Shown here in pieces: positions 42,672 through 51,702 of a DNA stretch of 64,000 nucleotides (the first letter of the stretch is position 1; every line of letters starts with the position of its first letter). This stretch comes from Clostridia bacterium (lineage in GTDB: Bacteria > Bacillota > Clostridia > Christensenellales > DTU072). The stretch spans positions 1-64,000 of the forward strand of contig JAQVQU010000001.1 of assembly GCA_028701415.1 (NCBI GenBank), read 5' to 3'. The notes beneath the pieces were generated by a model that did not search any database, was not told where the DNA came from, and saw only the letters and a program-made list of their open reading frames with translations. Made by a program: the position numbers and the translations under genes.

Positions 42672-44493
42672 AAGGGTTTTGTTGAAAAGAATCCATGCTT
42701 GTCTTCTTGCTTTTATAGTATCTATTGTATTTTTATTTGTTTCATGTAAACCTATTGAATCAAGTAATATTCAGTATTTTGAAAATTTTTCTTCTACTTC
42801 AGCTTATTCTTCGATAACTGAAAGTCTTAGACTTCCAGAAGGGGTAACTATTTCACAATACGATGGTTTAACGGGAGTATTTGTAACACAAAAAAAATAT
42901 TTTGATAGTTCTGATGAATATCGATATGGGTTCTGTACTGTAGAACAGGATTTAATTTCCCCAAGGTTTACAAATGTAATGGATATACGTGGGGACTATG
43001 CTGTTGTAAGCATGCCTTTTTCTACTGGTGATACTTATGAATATCGAGTTGGTATTGTAAAGATAAAAGGAGAAGGAAGCAATATTATTAGTTCAGATTA
43101 CGGATTTTCTTATAGCTATATTCCCTCAATAACTCAATATGCGATGCTTGACAATAACTATGTTGCTATCATGGGCAGTAAAAGTTCTACATCTACCACC
43201 TATAATGAAGCCACGATCTATGATTATACTAGCGCTAATGGGCTGTTAGAAATAGCAAAAATTGATGATATTTCAAATTATACAAAGTTCTATTATGCAG
43301 ATGGTTTTTTAATTACACAGTCTCCAGGTATAGCGAGGGTATATTCAATTAATGAAATAAACGAGGATGGATATTTAACGCTAAATAGTTATTTTATGCC
43401 TTTTGATGAAGCGGATGGGTTTTCTAATTCAATGGTAGAAATTAACCCATATTATTTAGGAAATGATTGGTTTATTTTTACGGGAATCTATGCCTCTACT
43501 GAGGAATATGATACATATGAGATTGTTAAGCCCCTTGAAAACGATGATGACACCCTTTATTACATGACCATTCGTAGTAAAAGATACAATGCATCTACTG
43601 GCCAATATTATGATTCTGATAGGGTTTCCCTTGTTGCCAATCAGTACACTAGTCTTCTAGTAAAAGACATTGCTAATATTATGAATATTAGTAATTCAAG
43701 CGAATATATTAATGTAGATGATGAGGATTTGACTCAAAGATTATATAGCCCTCCTGTGATTCCCACCAGTGAAATAATAAAAGAAGGATATTCTATAGTA
43801 TATTCTTATTTTCCTTTATATGCTGAAGATAATTCAGTAAGCTTTAATGATACATTCCAAATCTATGATCAGAACGCAAATAGACTTACTGTTCCCGAGG
43901 CTTTGATGCCAATTGTATATGTAGATGGAATCGGATTGCAAAATATTGACCCTAATTTTTCTTTGCCCGGAAGGGAGGTTGGTTATCATAACTATTTAGA
44001 TGGGCAAAGAGTTATTCTTAAACAAATAACTGATAGGATTGTATATGACCCATATATGTTGCACAACGGCATGATACTTGCAATGGAGTTTAATTTAGAC
44101 CGACCGGGTATTAACTGTTCTGCAGCATTTGACCTTAACGGAAATCAAATAACCCCTTTTGATTATGATGTATTCTCTCCTTATTTTGGAGAATATGCTA
44201 TTGCGGGAAAGAATGAAAAATCTGGGGAAAAAGATTTTTTTAAGTATTACAGGATTGATAAAACAGGAAATGTTTCCCTAATAGATAAGTTTGTCTTTTC
44301 AATCCACAACGGTGTGTATGTGACAAAGGAAGAAGGAAAATTTGCGTTGTATTCAAATAGTGGGATGAAGTTACTGAGTGCAGATAGCTCAGACATATCT
44401 ATAGTGGATGACTTTTTTGTTGAAGGGAAATATATTTCATCTCATGTAATTACCATTGAAAATGGTGGGGGAGTAATTTATAAACTTGGTTAA
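42661..44493 (+). CDS. lipoprotein of unknown function coupled to rnfB
   Basis: A protein of about 610 residues. A lipoprotein signal peptide with VSC places the lipidated cysteine at residue 29. The rest is beta-rich with repeated short strands and Tyr/Gly turns (for example GVFVTQKKYF, RYGFCTVEQDL, GKFALYSNSG), resembling WG-type or propeller repeats, but I do not name a family. Start is ATG 42661 or 42664, within the end of rnfB; no strong Shine-Dalgarno is seen, so translation probably depends on rnfB. It sits at the end of the rnf cluster. Confidence 0.75.
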   Translation: MMNERVLLKRIHACLLAFIVSIVFLFVSCKPIESSNIQYFENFSSTSAYSSITESLRLPEGVTISQYDGLTGVFVTQKKYFDSSDEYRYGFCTVEQDLISPRFTNVMDIRGDYAVVSMPFSTGDTYEYRVGIVKIKGEGSNIISSDYGFSYSYIPSITQYAMLDNNYVAIMGSKSSTSTTYNEATIYDYTSANGLLEIAKIDDISNYTKFYYADGFLITQSPGIARVYSINEINEDGYLTLNSYFMPFDEADGFSNSMVEINPYYLGNDWFIFTGIYASTEEYDTYEIVKPLENDDDTLYYMTIRSKRYNASTGQYYDSDRVSLVANQYTSLLVKDIANIMNISNSSEYINVDDEDLTQRLYSPPVIPTSEIIKEGYSIVYSYFPLYAEDNSVSFNDTFQIYDQNANRLTVPEALMPIVYVDGIGLQNIDPNFSLPGREVGYHNYLDGQRVILKQITDRIVYDPYMLHNGMILAMEFNLDRPGINCSAAFDLNGNQITPFDYDVFSPYFGEYAIAGKNEKSGEKDFFKYYRIDKTGNVSLIDKFVFSIHNGVYVTKEEGKFALYSNSGMKLLSADSSDISIVDDFFVEGKYISSHVITIENGGGVIYKLG

Positions 44494-44499
44494 AGGAGA

Positions 44500-45483
44500 A
44501 TGCAGTTATCTATGGATACTATCTTAGGCGGGCCTGAATTAATTGATTATGGCGCTTCTCTAATTAAAAAGGGAGAAATCGTTGCGTTCCCAACAGAGAC
44601 AGTTTATGGTTTGGGCGCTAGTGCTTACAACGAAGATGCGGTAAAGAAGATTTTTATTGCAAAAGGAAGACCTCAGGATAATCCGCTAATAGTTCATATT
44701 TCTTCTCCAATAGATGCGGCCGAAATTGCGATAGGGATACCCGACGAGGCATATGTTTTATGGGAAATATTTTCCCCAGGTCCTTTAACTTTGGTTCTAA
44801 ATAAAAGCAATAATATTCCAGATATTGTTACAGCGGGATATAAAACTGTTGGACTTAGGATTCCTAACAATGAAATCGCTTTATCGCTAATAAATAAGTC
44901 GGGACTTTCTTTAGCTGCCCCATCAGCAAATATAAGCGGAAGAGTAAGCCCTACTGAAGCAATGCATGTTTACAAGGATCTACATGGTCGAATCCCTCTT
45001 ATAATAGATGGAGGGCAATGCACAATTGGAATAGAAAGTACCGTTTTAGATCTAACAAAAAATATACCTATTATTCTTAGACCAGGCTTTATTACTCCGG
45101 AGCAGATAGCAGAAAGTATAGGAAAAGTTATTAATCACAAGGGAGAAATTATTAAAGCGGAATCTCCTGGAATGAAGTATTCTCACTATATGCCAAATTG
45201 CCCTTGTGTTTCGGCAGTGACAACCGATTCTGCCTGTGAGTTATACGATAAAAATAAAAATGCAATAATTTTAGGAACTAATTCTTTTGTTGAATCCTGT
45301 GGTAGCAGGGCAGTCTTTAGACTTGGGGATAATCCGAGCGATTGCATGAAGAATATTTTTAAAGCTCTCAGAGACTCTGAGGAATTATACAGTTTTATTA
45401 TAATAGAAAGTTTTAGAGACAAACATGGATATTTCGCATTACATAATAGGTTGTCAAAAGCTACTAAAGGTATTACTTATTAA
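44500..45483 (+). CDS. threonylcarbamoyl-AMP synthase (Sua5 type)
   Basis: A 327-residue enzyme that makes the donor for the t6A37 modification of tRNAs reading ANN codons. The YrdC domain shows VAFPTETVYGLGA and KGRPQDNPLIVH; SAPSANISGRVSPT follows, then a C-terminal Sua5 domain (from about residue 215, SPGMKYSHYMP). Two starts are possible: ATG 44500 lies only one base from GGAG, ATG 44512 lies 13 bases from it; neither is ideal. Confidence 0.94.
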   Translation: MQLSMDTILGGPELIDYGASLIKKGEIVAFPTETVYGLGASAYNEDAVKKIFIAKGRPQDNPLIVHISSPIDAAEIAIGIPDEAYVLWEIFSPGPLTLVLNKSNNIPDIVTAGYKTVGLRIPNNEIALSLINKSGLSLAAPSANISGRVSPTEAMHVYKDLHGRIPLIIDGGQCTIGIESTVLDLTKNIPIILRPGFITPEQIAESIGKVINHKGEIIKAESPGMKYSHYMPNCPCVSAVTTDSACELYDKNKNAIILGTNSFVESCGSRAVFRLGDNPSDCMKNIFKALRDSEELYSFIIIESFRDKHGYFALHNRLSKATKGITY

Positions 45484-45496
45484 AGGAGGAAGAATA

Positions 45497-45946
45497 ATGA
45501 AAATAGGAATAGGCTGTGATCATGGAGGAGTAGTATTAAAGGGGGCCGTAATTGAGGCTATAACCGAAGTCGGGCATGATTATTATGATTATGGTACTTT
45601 CGGGCAAGAATCTGTTGATTATCCTGATTACGCAGAAAAAGTATGCAAGGCTATTATAAATGGCGAAATAAATAAAGGTATACTAATTTGCGGAACAGGT
45701 ATTGGCATATCTATTGCCGCCAATAAATTCAAAGGAATTAGGTGTGCACATGTGACTGATGAATTTCAGGCACAAATGAGTGCTGAACACAATGATGCCA
45801 ATATGATTGCTTTAGGTGGTAGGGTGTCGGATGAAATTTCAACGAAAGCAATGGTGAAAAGATTTCTCGAGACAGAATTTGCGGGGGGAAGACATAAGAA
45901 CAGGGTTGATAAGATTTTAAGGATAGAGGAGAAAAATTTCAATTAG
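45497..45946 (+). CDS. rpiB: ribose 5-phosphate isomerase B
   Basis: A 149-residue enzyme interconverting ribose 5-phosphate and ribulose 5-phosphate. GCDHGG near the N-terminus, the catalytic cysteine in CGTGIGISIAANK, and the C-terminal FAGGRHKNRVDKI are conserved. The true start is ATG 45497 with AGGAGG upstream; the open frame to 45425 only overlaps Sua5. Follows Sua5 by 13 bases. Confidence 0.95.
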   Translation: MKIGIGCDHGGVVLKGAVIEAITEVGHDYYDYGTFGQESVDYPDYAEKVCKAIINGEINKGILICGTGIGISIAANKFKGIRCAHVTDEFQAQMSAEHNDANMIALGGRVSDEISTKAMVKRFLETEFAGGRHKNRVDKILRIEEKNFN

Positions 45947-45954
45947 AATAATTA

Positions 45955-46114
45955 AATCAAAAACTGTATTAGAACTTTTATATTTTTGTTCATCGTAATT
46001 ATTTTTGTTTGTTGCACTTTTTTCATTTTATATCCTAGGATATGCAAGGCAACCTGAAGATAACAATGATTCAGGGGACCTAGAAGAAGATATTTCTGGG
46101 CATGAGGATTATTA
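45955..46114 (+). pseudogene. possible remnant of a small lipoprotein gene
   Basis: Two overlapping short frames in this gap look like one gene broken by a frameshift: a hydrophobic stretch FIFLFIVIIFVCC resembling a lipoprotein signal, then in the next frame an acidic segment ARQPEDNNDSGDLEED ending HEDY before TAA at about 46114. The acidic run after a cysteine recalls the start of the giant lipoprotein (ACQPPDIPSDEDPE). No ribosome-binding site remains. This is a weak call. Confidence 0.3.
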
Positions 46115-46189
46115 AAAGTATTCAATTATTTTACAATGACTTTCTATTTTATTATTGATACAATATAAAACATCAAGGAAAACATTTGT

Positions 46190-47206
46190 ATGACTGAAAA
46201 AAACTTACCTTTATTATTAGAGCCGTTTATAGCCGACTATTTATGGGGCGGATCAAAACTTATTACTGAATGGGGAAAGGATCAACGTAAGACAAAGATA
46301 GCGGAGACTTGGGAACTGTCTGCTTTTCCAAATAAAGAAAGCATAGTTTGCTCTGGCCCACTTATTGGAAAGAATCTTTCTTCAATACTTAAATCTGATC
46401 CTGCCATTTTTGGCAATAGAATCAAAGATTATTCGGAGTTTCCTCTGTTAATAAAAATAATAAATGCAGAGCAAAATTTATCAATTCAGGTTCATCCCTC
46501 TGATTCTTATGCAAAAAGGTATGAGGGCCAACTTGGGAAAAGCGAAATATGGTACATTGTAGAGGCATCTGAAGGTGCAGAGATATTTCTAGGATTTAAC
46601 AAGGAAGTTTCAAAAGAAGAAATAGTGGATAGGATTAAAAACTCTACACTATTGGATGTTCTAAATAGATTGCCTGTAAAAAGAGGGGATGTAATTACTG
46701 TGAAACCTGGTACAGTTCATGCACTACTTAAGGGATTATTAGTAATAGAAATTCAAGAAAACAGTAATTTGACCTATAGAATTTTTGATTATGGAAGAAA
46801 GGATTCTTTTGGAAAAGAGAGGGAATTGCATATAGAAAAGGCTTTAGAGGTTATTAATTTCGAAAAATATGATAACTCAAAAATTAATTCCTCAGTTATA
46901 ATTCAGGATGATTCAAGAAATTCTTTAAGGGTATTAGATGAAAATGAATATTTTTATGCAATTGAAATTATCATGACGGAATCAATGAAAGTATATTGTA
47001 GAGATTCATTTATTTCATTAACTTTAGTGGAAGGTGAAGGAAAGTTTTCCTCTGGCGAAACCATAAAGAAAGGAAATACTTTTTTACTTTCTGCAGATAC
47101 AGAGTATAATATCAGAAACATTAGAGAGGAGATAAATTTTAAAGCTATAGCTGTTACTTTAGGAAAAAATATGGAGGAGAAAATTAATGTATTATTTAGG
47201 AATTGA
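46190..47206 (+). CDS. manA: mannose-6-phosphate isomerase, class I
   Basis: A 338-residue zinc enzyme interconverting fructose 6-phosphate and mannose 6-phosphate. The metal-binding QVHPSD is present, with GEIWYI-like KSEIWYIVEA, PGTVHALLKGLLVIEIQENSNLTYRIFDYGR (active-site region) and a C-terminal cupin. The ROK kinase gene begins 20 bases before its end, so the two form a sugar-phosphate operon. Confidence 0.94.
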   Translation: MTEKNLPLLLEPFIADYLWGGSKLITEWGKDQRKTKIAETWELSAFPNKESIVCSGPLIGKNLSSILKSDPAIFGNRIKDYSEFPLLIKIINAEQNLSIQVHPSDSYAKRYEGQLGKSEIWYIVEASEGAEIFLGFNKEVSKEEIVDRIKNSTLLDVLNRLPVKRGDVITVKPGTVHALLKGLLVIEIQENSNLTYRIFDYGRKDSFGKERELHIEKALEVINFEKYDNSKINSSVIIQDDSRNSLRVLDENEYFYAIEIIMTESMKVYCRDSFISLTLVEGEGKFSSGETIKKGNTFLLSADTEYNIRNIREEINFKAIAVTLGKNMEEKINVLFRN

Positions 47207-48131
47207 TGTCGGAGGTATGAGTATTAAGGGCGGATTAATAGATGAGAAAGGCAATATATTATTCAAGGAATCAGTCCCGACTATGCCCGAAAGAGATTAT
47301 AAAGATATTATTGAAGACATTGCTGCTCTTTGTGATACATTGATAGGAAAAGAAAACTTGAAAAAAAATGATCTAAAAGGTATAGGAGTAGGCATTCCTG
47401 GGACTATTGACCCCGAAAAAGGGGTAATTGTATATGCAAACAATATTAACTTTAAGAAAGTTCCAATTAAAAAGGAATTATCAAAATATTTTACTTGTCC
47501 TATTAAAATAGGAAATGATGCAAATGTGGCTGCCTTTGGAGAATTAAAATTTGGAGCGGGGAAAGGGGCTAGGGATTTAATCTTGATAACACTTGGCACA
47601 GGAATTGGGACCGGAATAATAGTCGACAATCAAATCATTCTAGGTAAAGGTGGTGCAGGTGGAGAGGGCGGGCATATTGGATTTAAATATAATGGTAAAA
47701 AGTGTAGCTGCGGGAAAAGGGGTTGTTGGGAGGCCTATGCATCCGCATCTGCTCTAATAAAAATGACAGAGAAAGCTATTTCTAAAAATCCACTTGGGGT
47801 TATGGCTGAAGTTGCAAGGGAAGAGGGGAAGGTTTCTGGGAAGACAGCTTTCATCGCAGAAAAAAAAGGGGATAAAGAGGCACAAAAGGTTGTTTCAAAT
47901 TATGTAAAATATGTATCCGATGGGATTATTTCTTTAGTTAATATTTTTCGTCCTGACTTAGTTTTAATCGGAGGGGGAATTTCTAATGAAGGAGATGCCT
48001 TAATGAAGAGAATCCAGCAAAGAGTAAATCGTTTTAGTTACGGTGGAAAGATTAATCCTAAAATTACAATTAAAAAAGCTTTACTTATGAATGATGCTGG
48101 AATTTTAGGCGCAGCGGCGCTTTGTATTTGA
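47187..48131 (+). CDS. ROK family sugar kinase (glucokinase-like)
   Basis: A 314-residue kinase. The phosphate-binding DVGGMSIKGG, the catalytic NDANVAAFGE, GTGIGTGIIV and the zinc-binding ROK signature (GHIGFKYNGKKCSCGKRGCWEAYAS) are intact. Glucose is the most likely substrate; coupling with manA also allows mannose or fructose. GGAGG lies nine bases before ATG 47187. Confidence 0.93.
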   Translation: MYYLGIDVGGMSIKGGLIDEKGNILFKESVPTMPERDYKDIIEDIAALCDTLIGKENLKKNDLKGIGVGIPGTIDPEKGVIVYANNINFKKVPIKKELSKYFTCPIKIGNDANVAAFGELKFGAGKGARDLILITLGTGIGTGIIVDNQIILGKGGAGGEGGHIGFKYNGKKCSCGKRGCWEAYASASALIKMTEKAISKNPLGVMAEVAREEGKVSGKTAFIAEKKGDKEAQKVVSNYVKYVSDGIISLVNIFRPDLVLIGGGISNEGDALMKRIQQRVNRFSYGGKINPKITIKKALLMNDAGILGAAALCI

Positions 48132-48226
48132 TTATTGTAGTTATTTGTTTGAAATTATTTATTTAAAAAAGCTTCCTTATTTTTCATTAAAGAAGTGTTT
48201 AATTTTATGAGTGTACGAGAGGAATT

Positions 48227-50005
48227 ATGAAGAGTTTTGATGAGATATTATATCTAGTTGAAAAACCTGCTAGATATATAGGTGGAGAGTTTGGCCTCCC
48301 GAAATTGAAGGAAAAATATGAGGTAGCATCTTGTATAGTGTTCCCTGATATGTATGAAATAGGGATGAGCAATCTTGGAATTAAGATTTTATATAATATT
48401 CTGAACTCTATTGAAGGTGTTATTTGCGAAAGATGTTTTGCTCCTTGGACAGATATGGGTGTTCAATTGAAGGAAAATTCGATCCCCCTTATGTCCCTTG
48501 AATCTAAAAAATCATTGAAAGATTTCGATTTTTTAGGTTTTAGTATACAATATGAACTTTTATTTTCAAATGTTCTATATATTTTGGATTTGGCAGGAAT
48601 ACCTTTTAGAAGTGCAGAAAGAAACAACGATTTTCCTTTGCTTATTGCTGGAGGCCCTTGCAGTGCTAATCCCGAACCTTTTGCAGATTTTTTCGATATT
48701 ATTTGCATCGGAGAAGGGGAAGAAGTGGTTTCTCAAGTAGCTGAAATAATAAAAATTTTTAAGGGAGATAGAACTAGGATATTGGAGGAATGTGCCCGGG
48801 TTGAAGGCTTATATGTTCCCTCTATACATAAAGAAGCAGGAATAACTAGTGAAAAAATTGTACGGAAGGCAATAGTGAAGGATTTGAATTCCTCTCAGTA
48901 CCCAGTTAAGCCAATTGTTCCCAATATTCCCGTTGTCCATGACAGACCTGTGGCAGAATTGTATAGAGGATGCTATTCCAGCTGTAGATTTTGCCAAGCC
49001 TCTTTTTTTTATAGACCTATACGCAAAAGATCACCCGAGGTTTTAAAAAAACAAATAATTGATATGATAGATTTTTCAGGAGCGGATGAAATCGGTATAT
49101 CTAGTTTATCTACTGGGGACTATCCCTGCTTAGAGGATCTTTTTAGTTTGATACTCCCGGAAGTGGAAAAAAGAAGAGTTAAACTTCAGCTGCCTAGTTT
49201 AAGACTGGATAGTTTTTCTCCAGAACTTGTAAGGAATGCTAGAAAAACAGGAAGTTTAACTTTTGCTCCTGAAGCTGGTACGCAAAGATTAAGAAATGTA
49301 ATAAATAAAAATATTACTGATGATGATATCGAGAGAACTGTTAAAATGGCCTTTCTATCGGGATATAAAAGTGTGAAGTTGTATTTTATGCTGGGTCTTC
49401 CCTCTGAGACCGAGGAAGATATATTGGGTATAGCAGAAATAGCTAGAAGAATTAAGCGTATTTACAAAGAAGTTACGAATAGAAATGATTTAAACATAAA
49501 TATCTCTTCATCGATTTTCGTCCCTAAACCTCTAACTCCTTTTCAGTGGGCAAGACAAATTACTCAACAAGAAATGAAGGATAAGCATTTTCTTTTGCGA
49601 AAGGAATTAAAGTCCATAAAAGGGGTGAATTATAGTTGGAGTGATGAAAACGTGTCTTTACTTGAATGTATTTTTGCTAGGGGGGACAAAAAGTTATCAA
49701 AAGTAATAGAGGAAGCTTATTTAATGGGTGCAAAATTTGATAGTTGGAATGAGCACTTTAAATTTGATATTTGGAAGGAAGCTTTTTTAAAACATAAAAT
49801 TAATTACGAAGACTATACTTTAGAAAAAAAATTGGAGAATATTTTACCTTGGAGTTTTATTGATTTTGGAGTAAGCGATAGTTATTTGAAAAATGAATAC
49901 AAAAAATCTCTCCTCGAAACAACAACTGAAGGATGTAGAAAAGAATGTAAAGGTTGTGGCGCAAATAGGCTTGGGAAATGTGAGACTTTAGGGGGTTCGA
50001 TATGA
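48227..50005 (+). CDS. B12-binding-type radical SAM protein (TIGR03960 family)
   Basis: A 592-residue protein of the family that normally sits beside a DUF2344 partner. The N-terminal half resembles a cobalamin-binding domain (MYEIGMSNLGIKILYNIL). The radical SAM cysteine motif is CYSSCRFCQAS (about residues 247-257); a cysteine-rich C-terminus (CRKECKGCGANRLGKC) may hold another cluster. Function is unproven, but the constant link with ribosomal protein genes L21/L27 points to RNA or ribosome modification. Its TGA overlaps the next gene (ATGA). Confidence 0.92.
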   Translation: MKSFDEILYLVEKPARYIGGEFGLPKLKEKYEVASCIVFPDMYEIGMSNLGIKILYNILNSIEGVICERCFAPWTDMGVQLKENSIPLMSLESKKSLKDFDFLGFSIQYELLFSNVLYILDLAGIPFRSAERNNDFPLLIAGGPCSANPEPFADFFDIICIGEGEEVVSQVAEIIKIFKGDRTRILEECARVEGLYVPSIHKEAGITSEKIVRKAIVKDLNSSQYPVKPIVPNIPVVHDRPVAELYRGCYSSCRFCQASFFYRPIRKRSPEVLKKQIIDMIDFSGADEIGISSLSTGDYPCLEDLFSLILPEVEKRRVKLQLPSLRLDSFSPELVRNARKTGSLTFAPEAGTQRLRNVINKNITDDDIERTVKMAFLSGYKSVKLYFMLGLPSETEEDILGIAEIARRIKRIYKEVTNRNDLNINISSSIFVPKPLTPFQWARQITQQEMKDKHFLLRKELKSIKGVNYSWSDENVSLLECIFARGDKKLSKVIEEAYLMGAKFDSWNEHFKFDIWKEAFLKHKINYEDYTLEKKLENILPWSFIDFGVSDSYLKNEYKKSLLETTTEGCRKECKGCGANRLGKCETLGGSI

Positions 50006-50646
50006 TCACAGTTAAATATTCAAAACTATATTATTCAAGATTCTTATCCCACCTTGATTTGCAAACTATCATTAACAGAGCCCTTAAGAGGGCAGGGTTT
50101 ATAGTTAATTACTCTCAAGGATTTAACCCTCATCCGATATTGAAAATGTCTCCCCCGATTCCATTGGGGATAAAGTCTTCAGCTGAATATTTTACAGCGG
50201 ATTTACTTGTTCAAAATAAGGAATACTTTTTGGATAAATTGCAAGCAACTTTGCCAGAGGGGATAAAACTTAATGCCTTTTGGACGACTGAAACACAACC
50301 GCGAATTGCGGCATTATCTGTAAATACAGGATACTCTTTTAAAAATTTGGATAAGTATGTTGTAAAGAAAATTTTGGAAGAAGAACAATTAATCGCTTGT
50401 GAATTCAACAGCGTTCCTGAAGGCTTGAAAATTTTGGAAGATTTAGGCGGAGGGTTGTTTATCGTATTGCCCTCTGGAAAGAATAATATTAGAATCGATA
50501 CATTTATTTCTTTTTTGAGGGAAAAATTTTCCCTTCACCAAACAGTAATTGATGTTGAAAAAACGATTTTGTTTTTGTCCTATGATAACGAGATAGTAAA
50601 CGCTGATAAATATCTAGATTTTTTAAGCAAAAAATCTCTTTTTTAA
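50002..50646 (+). CDS. TIGR03936/DUF2344 family protein
   Basis: A 214-residue soluble protein whose N-terminus (KYSKLYYSRFLSHLDLQTIINRALKRAG) and FNPHPILKMSPPIPLGIKSSAEYF block are diagnostic of DUF2344. It is coupled to the radical SAM gene by a four-base overlap and is believed to work with it; in some bacteria the two are fused. No enzymatic motif is recognised. Confidence 0.92.
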   Translation: MITVKYSKLYYSRFLSHLDLQTIINRALKRAGFIVNYSQGFNPHPILKMSPPIPLGIKSSAEYFTADLLVQNKEYFLDKLQATLPEGIKLNAFWTTETQPRIAALSVNTGYSFKNLDKYVVKKILEEEQLIACEFNSVPEGLKILEDLGGGLFIVLPSGKNNIRIDTFISFLREKFSLHQTVIDVEKTILFLSYDNEIVNADKYLDFLSKKSLF

Positions 50647-50708
50647 GATCAAAAGACCGTAGGCGTTTTTTTCTTGCTTTTGTATAATATAATATGATAA
50701 TCTATACT

Positions 50709-50776
50709 AGCCGCACAAAAAAGGCTTTATTAAGGTGTTTTTACGCCGCCTTAATGGCGAGTTCCTAAAGGGAGGT
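50709..50776 (+). promoter_or_regulatory. L21 leader-like structured RNA
   Basis: Between the DUF2344 gene and rplU the RNA can form AGCC/GGCT (50709-50712 with 50723-50726) and a stronger stem TTAAGGTG/CGCCTTAA (50730-50737 with 50747-50754), followed by the Shine-Dalgarno AAAGGGAGG (50768-50776). Bacillota carry a conserved L21 leader here. A TATAAT pair lies at about 50683-50693 but without a clear -35. Regulation by L21 is inferred from position. Confidence 0.65.
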
Positions 50777-50784
50777 AGATAGGT

Positions 50785-51090
50785 ATGTACGCGATAGTAG
50801 AAACAGGTGGAAAACAGTATAAAGTGCAAACTGGTGAGACATTCAAGGTTGAACTTCTTTCCGCGAATCTTGGTGAGATTATCAAGTTACCAGTATTATT
50901 GGTAAGCGATGAAGGGAAAGTTATTACGGGCAATGATCTTTCTGGTAAGTATGCAGAAGCTGAAGTTGTATTTCATGGTAAATCGAGAAAGATTGACATT
51001 TTTACATATAAGGCAAAGAAAAATGTACGTAGAAGAAAAGGCCATAGACAACCTTATACAGAGTTAAAAATCAACAAAATAGTTCTATAA
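50785..51090 (+). CDS. rplU: 50S ribosomal protein L21
   Basis: A 101-residue L21 beginning MYAIVETGGKQYKVQTGETF and ending with KAKKNVRRRKGHRQPYTELKI, both standard. It binds 23S rRNA with L20. The prp ATG follows its stop with no gap, and rpmA follows prp, the usual Bacillota order. Confidence 0.97.
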   Translation: MYAIVETGGKQYKVQTGETFKVELLSANLGEIIKLPVLLVSDEGKVITGNDLSGKYAEAEVVFHGKSRKIDIFTYKAKKNVRRRKGHRQPYTELKINKIVL

Positions 51091-51393
51091 ATGATTTTTG
51101 TGAAAGTAAAAAAATCTCCTGACAACAAGTATATAATAACAGTTTTTGGACATTCGGGATATGCAAAGTCGGGGAAAGATATTGTATGTGCAGCTGTTTC
51201 GGCGATTACTCAAGGAGCAGTTGTTGGATTAAGAAAGGTACTTAACGAAAGTGTTACGGTAAAAACTTCTGATGGATATTTGTCTTTTGAAGTGGATGAC
51301 AATGAAAAGACGAGAATAATTATTCTTACAATGTCAGAAGCAATAAAGGATCTTGTTAATCAGTATCCTAAACACATAAAAATGGAGGAATAA
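51091..51393 (+). CDS. prp: ribosomal processing cysteine protease Prp
   Basis: A 100-residue protease that trims the N-terminus of L27. The catalytic pair is H21 (in FGHSGYA) and C33 (in DIVCAAVS), spaced as in the characterised staphylococcal enzyme. Its gene lies between rplU and rpmA, and the L27 here carries the matching cleavable leader, so the pair is functional. Confidence 0.96.
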   Translation: MIFVKVKKSPDNKYIITVFGHSGYAKSGKDIVCAAVSAITQGAVVGLRKVLNESVTVKTSDGYLSFEVDDNEKTRIIILTMSEAIKDLVNQYPKHIKMEE

Positions 51394-51396
51394 GAT

Positions 51397-51681
51397 ATGT
51401 ATATTAATATTCAACTTTTTGCCCATAAGAAAGGTGGCGGAAGTTCAAAAAATGGAAGAGATAGCAATGCCCAAAGACTGGGAACAAAAAGAGCTGACGG
51501 ACAATTGGTTCCTGCGGGTTCAATATTGGTAAGACAAAGAGGGACTAAGATTCATCCTGGGAATAATGTGGGTAGAGGAAAAGATGACACTCTTTTTGCT
51601 CTTGTTACAGGTGTAGTAAGATTTGAGAGAACCGGCAAAACAAAAACTCAAGTAAGCGTTTATTCTGAAGTAGAAGCTTAA
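51397..51681 (+). CDS. rpmA: 50S ribosomal protein L27 with Prp-cleavable leader
   Basis: A 94-residue L27. The first eight residues MYINIQLF precede AHKKGGGSSKNGRDS; cleavage after Phe8 by Prp would expose the mature N-terminus that reaches the peptidyl transferase centre. The rest (LGTKRADGQLVPAGSILVRQRGTKIHPG) is standard. Three bases separate it from prp. Confidence 0.97.
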   Translation: MYINIQLFAHKKGGGSSKNGRDSNAQRLGTKRADGQLVPAGSILVRQRGTKIHPGNNVGRGKDDTLFALVTGVVRFERTGKTKTQVSVYSEVEA

Positions 51682-51702
51682 TAAGTAGAAATCTCATTTC
51701 TT

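Noticed and set aside
48132..48226. Terminator between the ROK kinase and the radical SAM gene
   Set aside because: Only an imperfect AAGCTTC/GAAG-type pairing with a long loop is visible, not enough to call.
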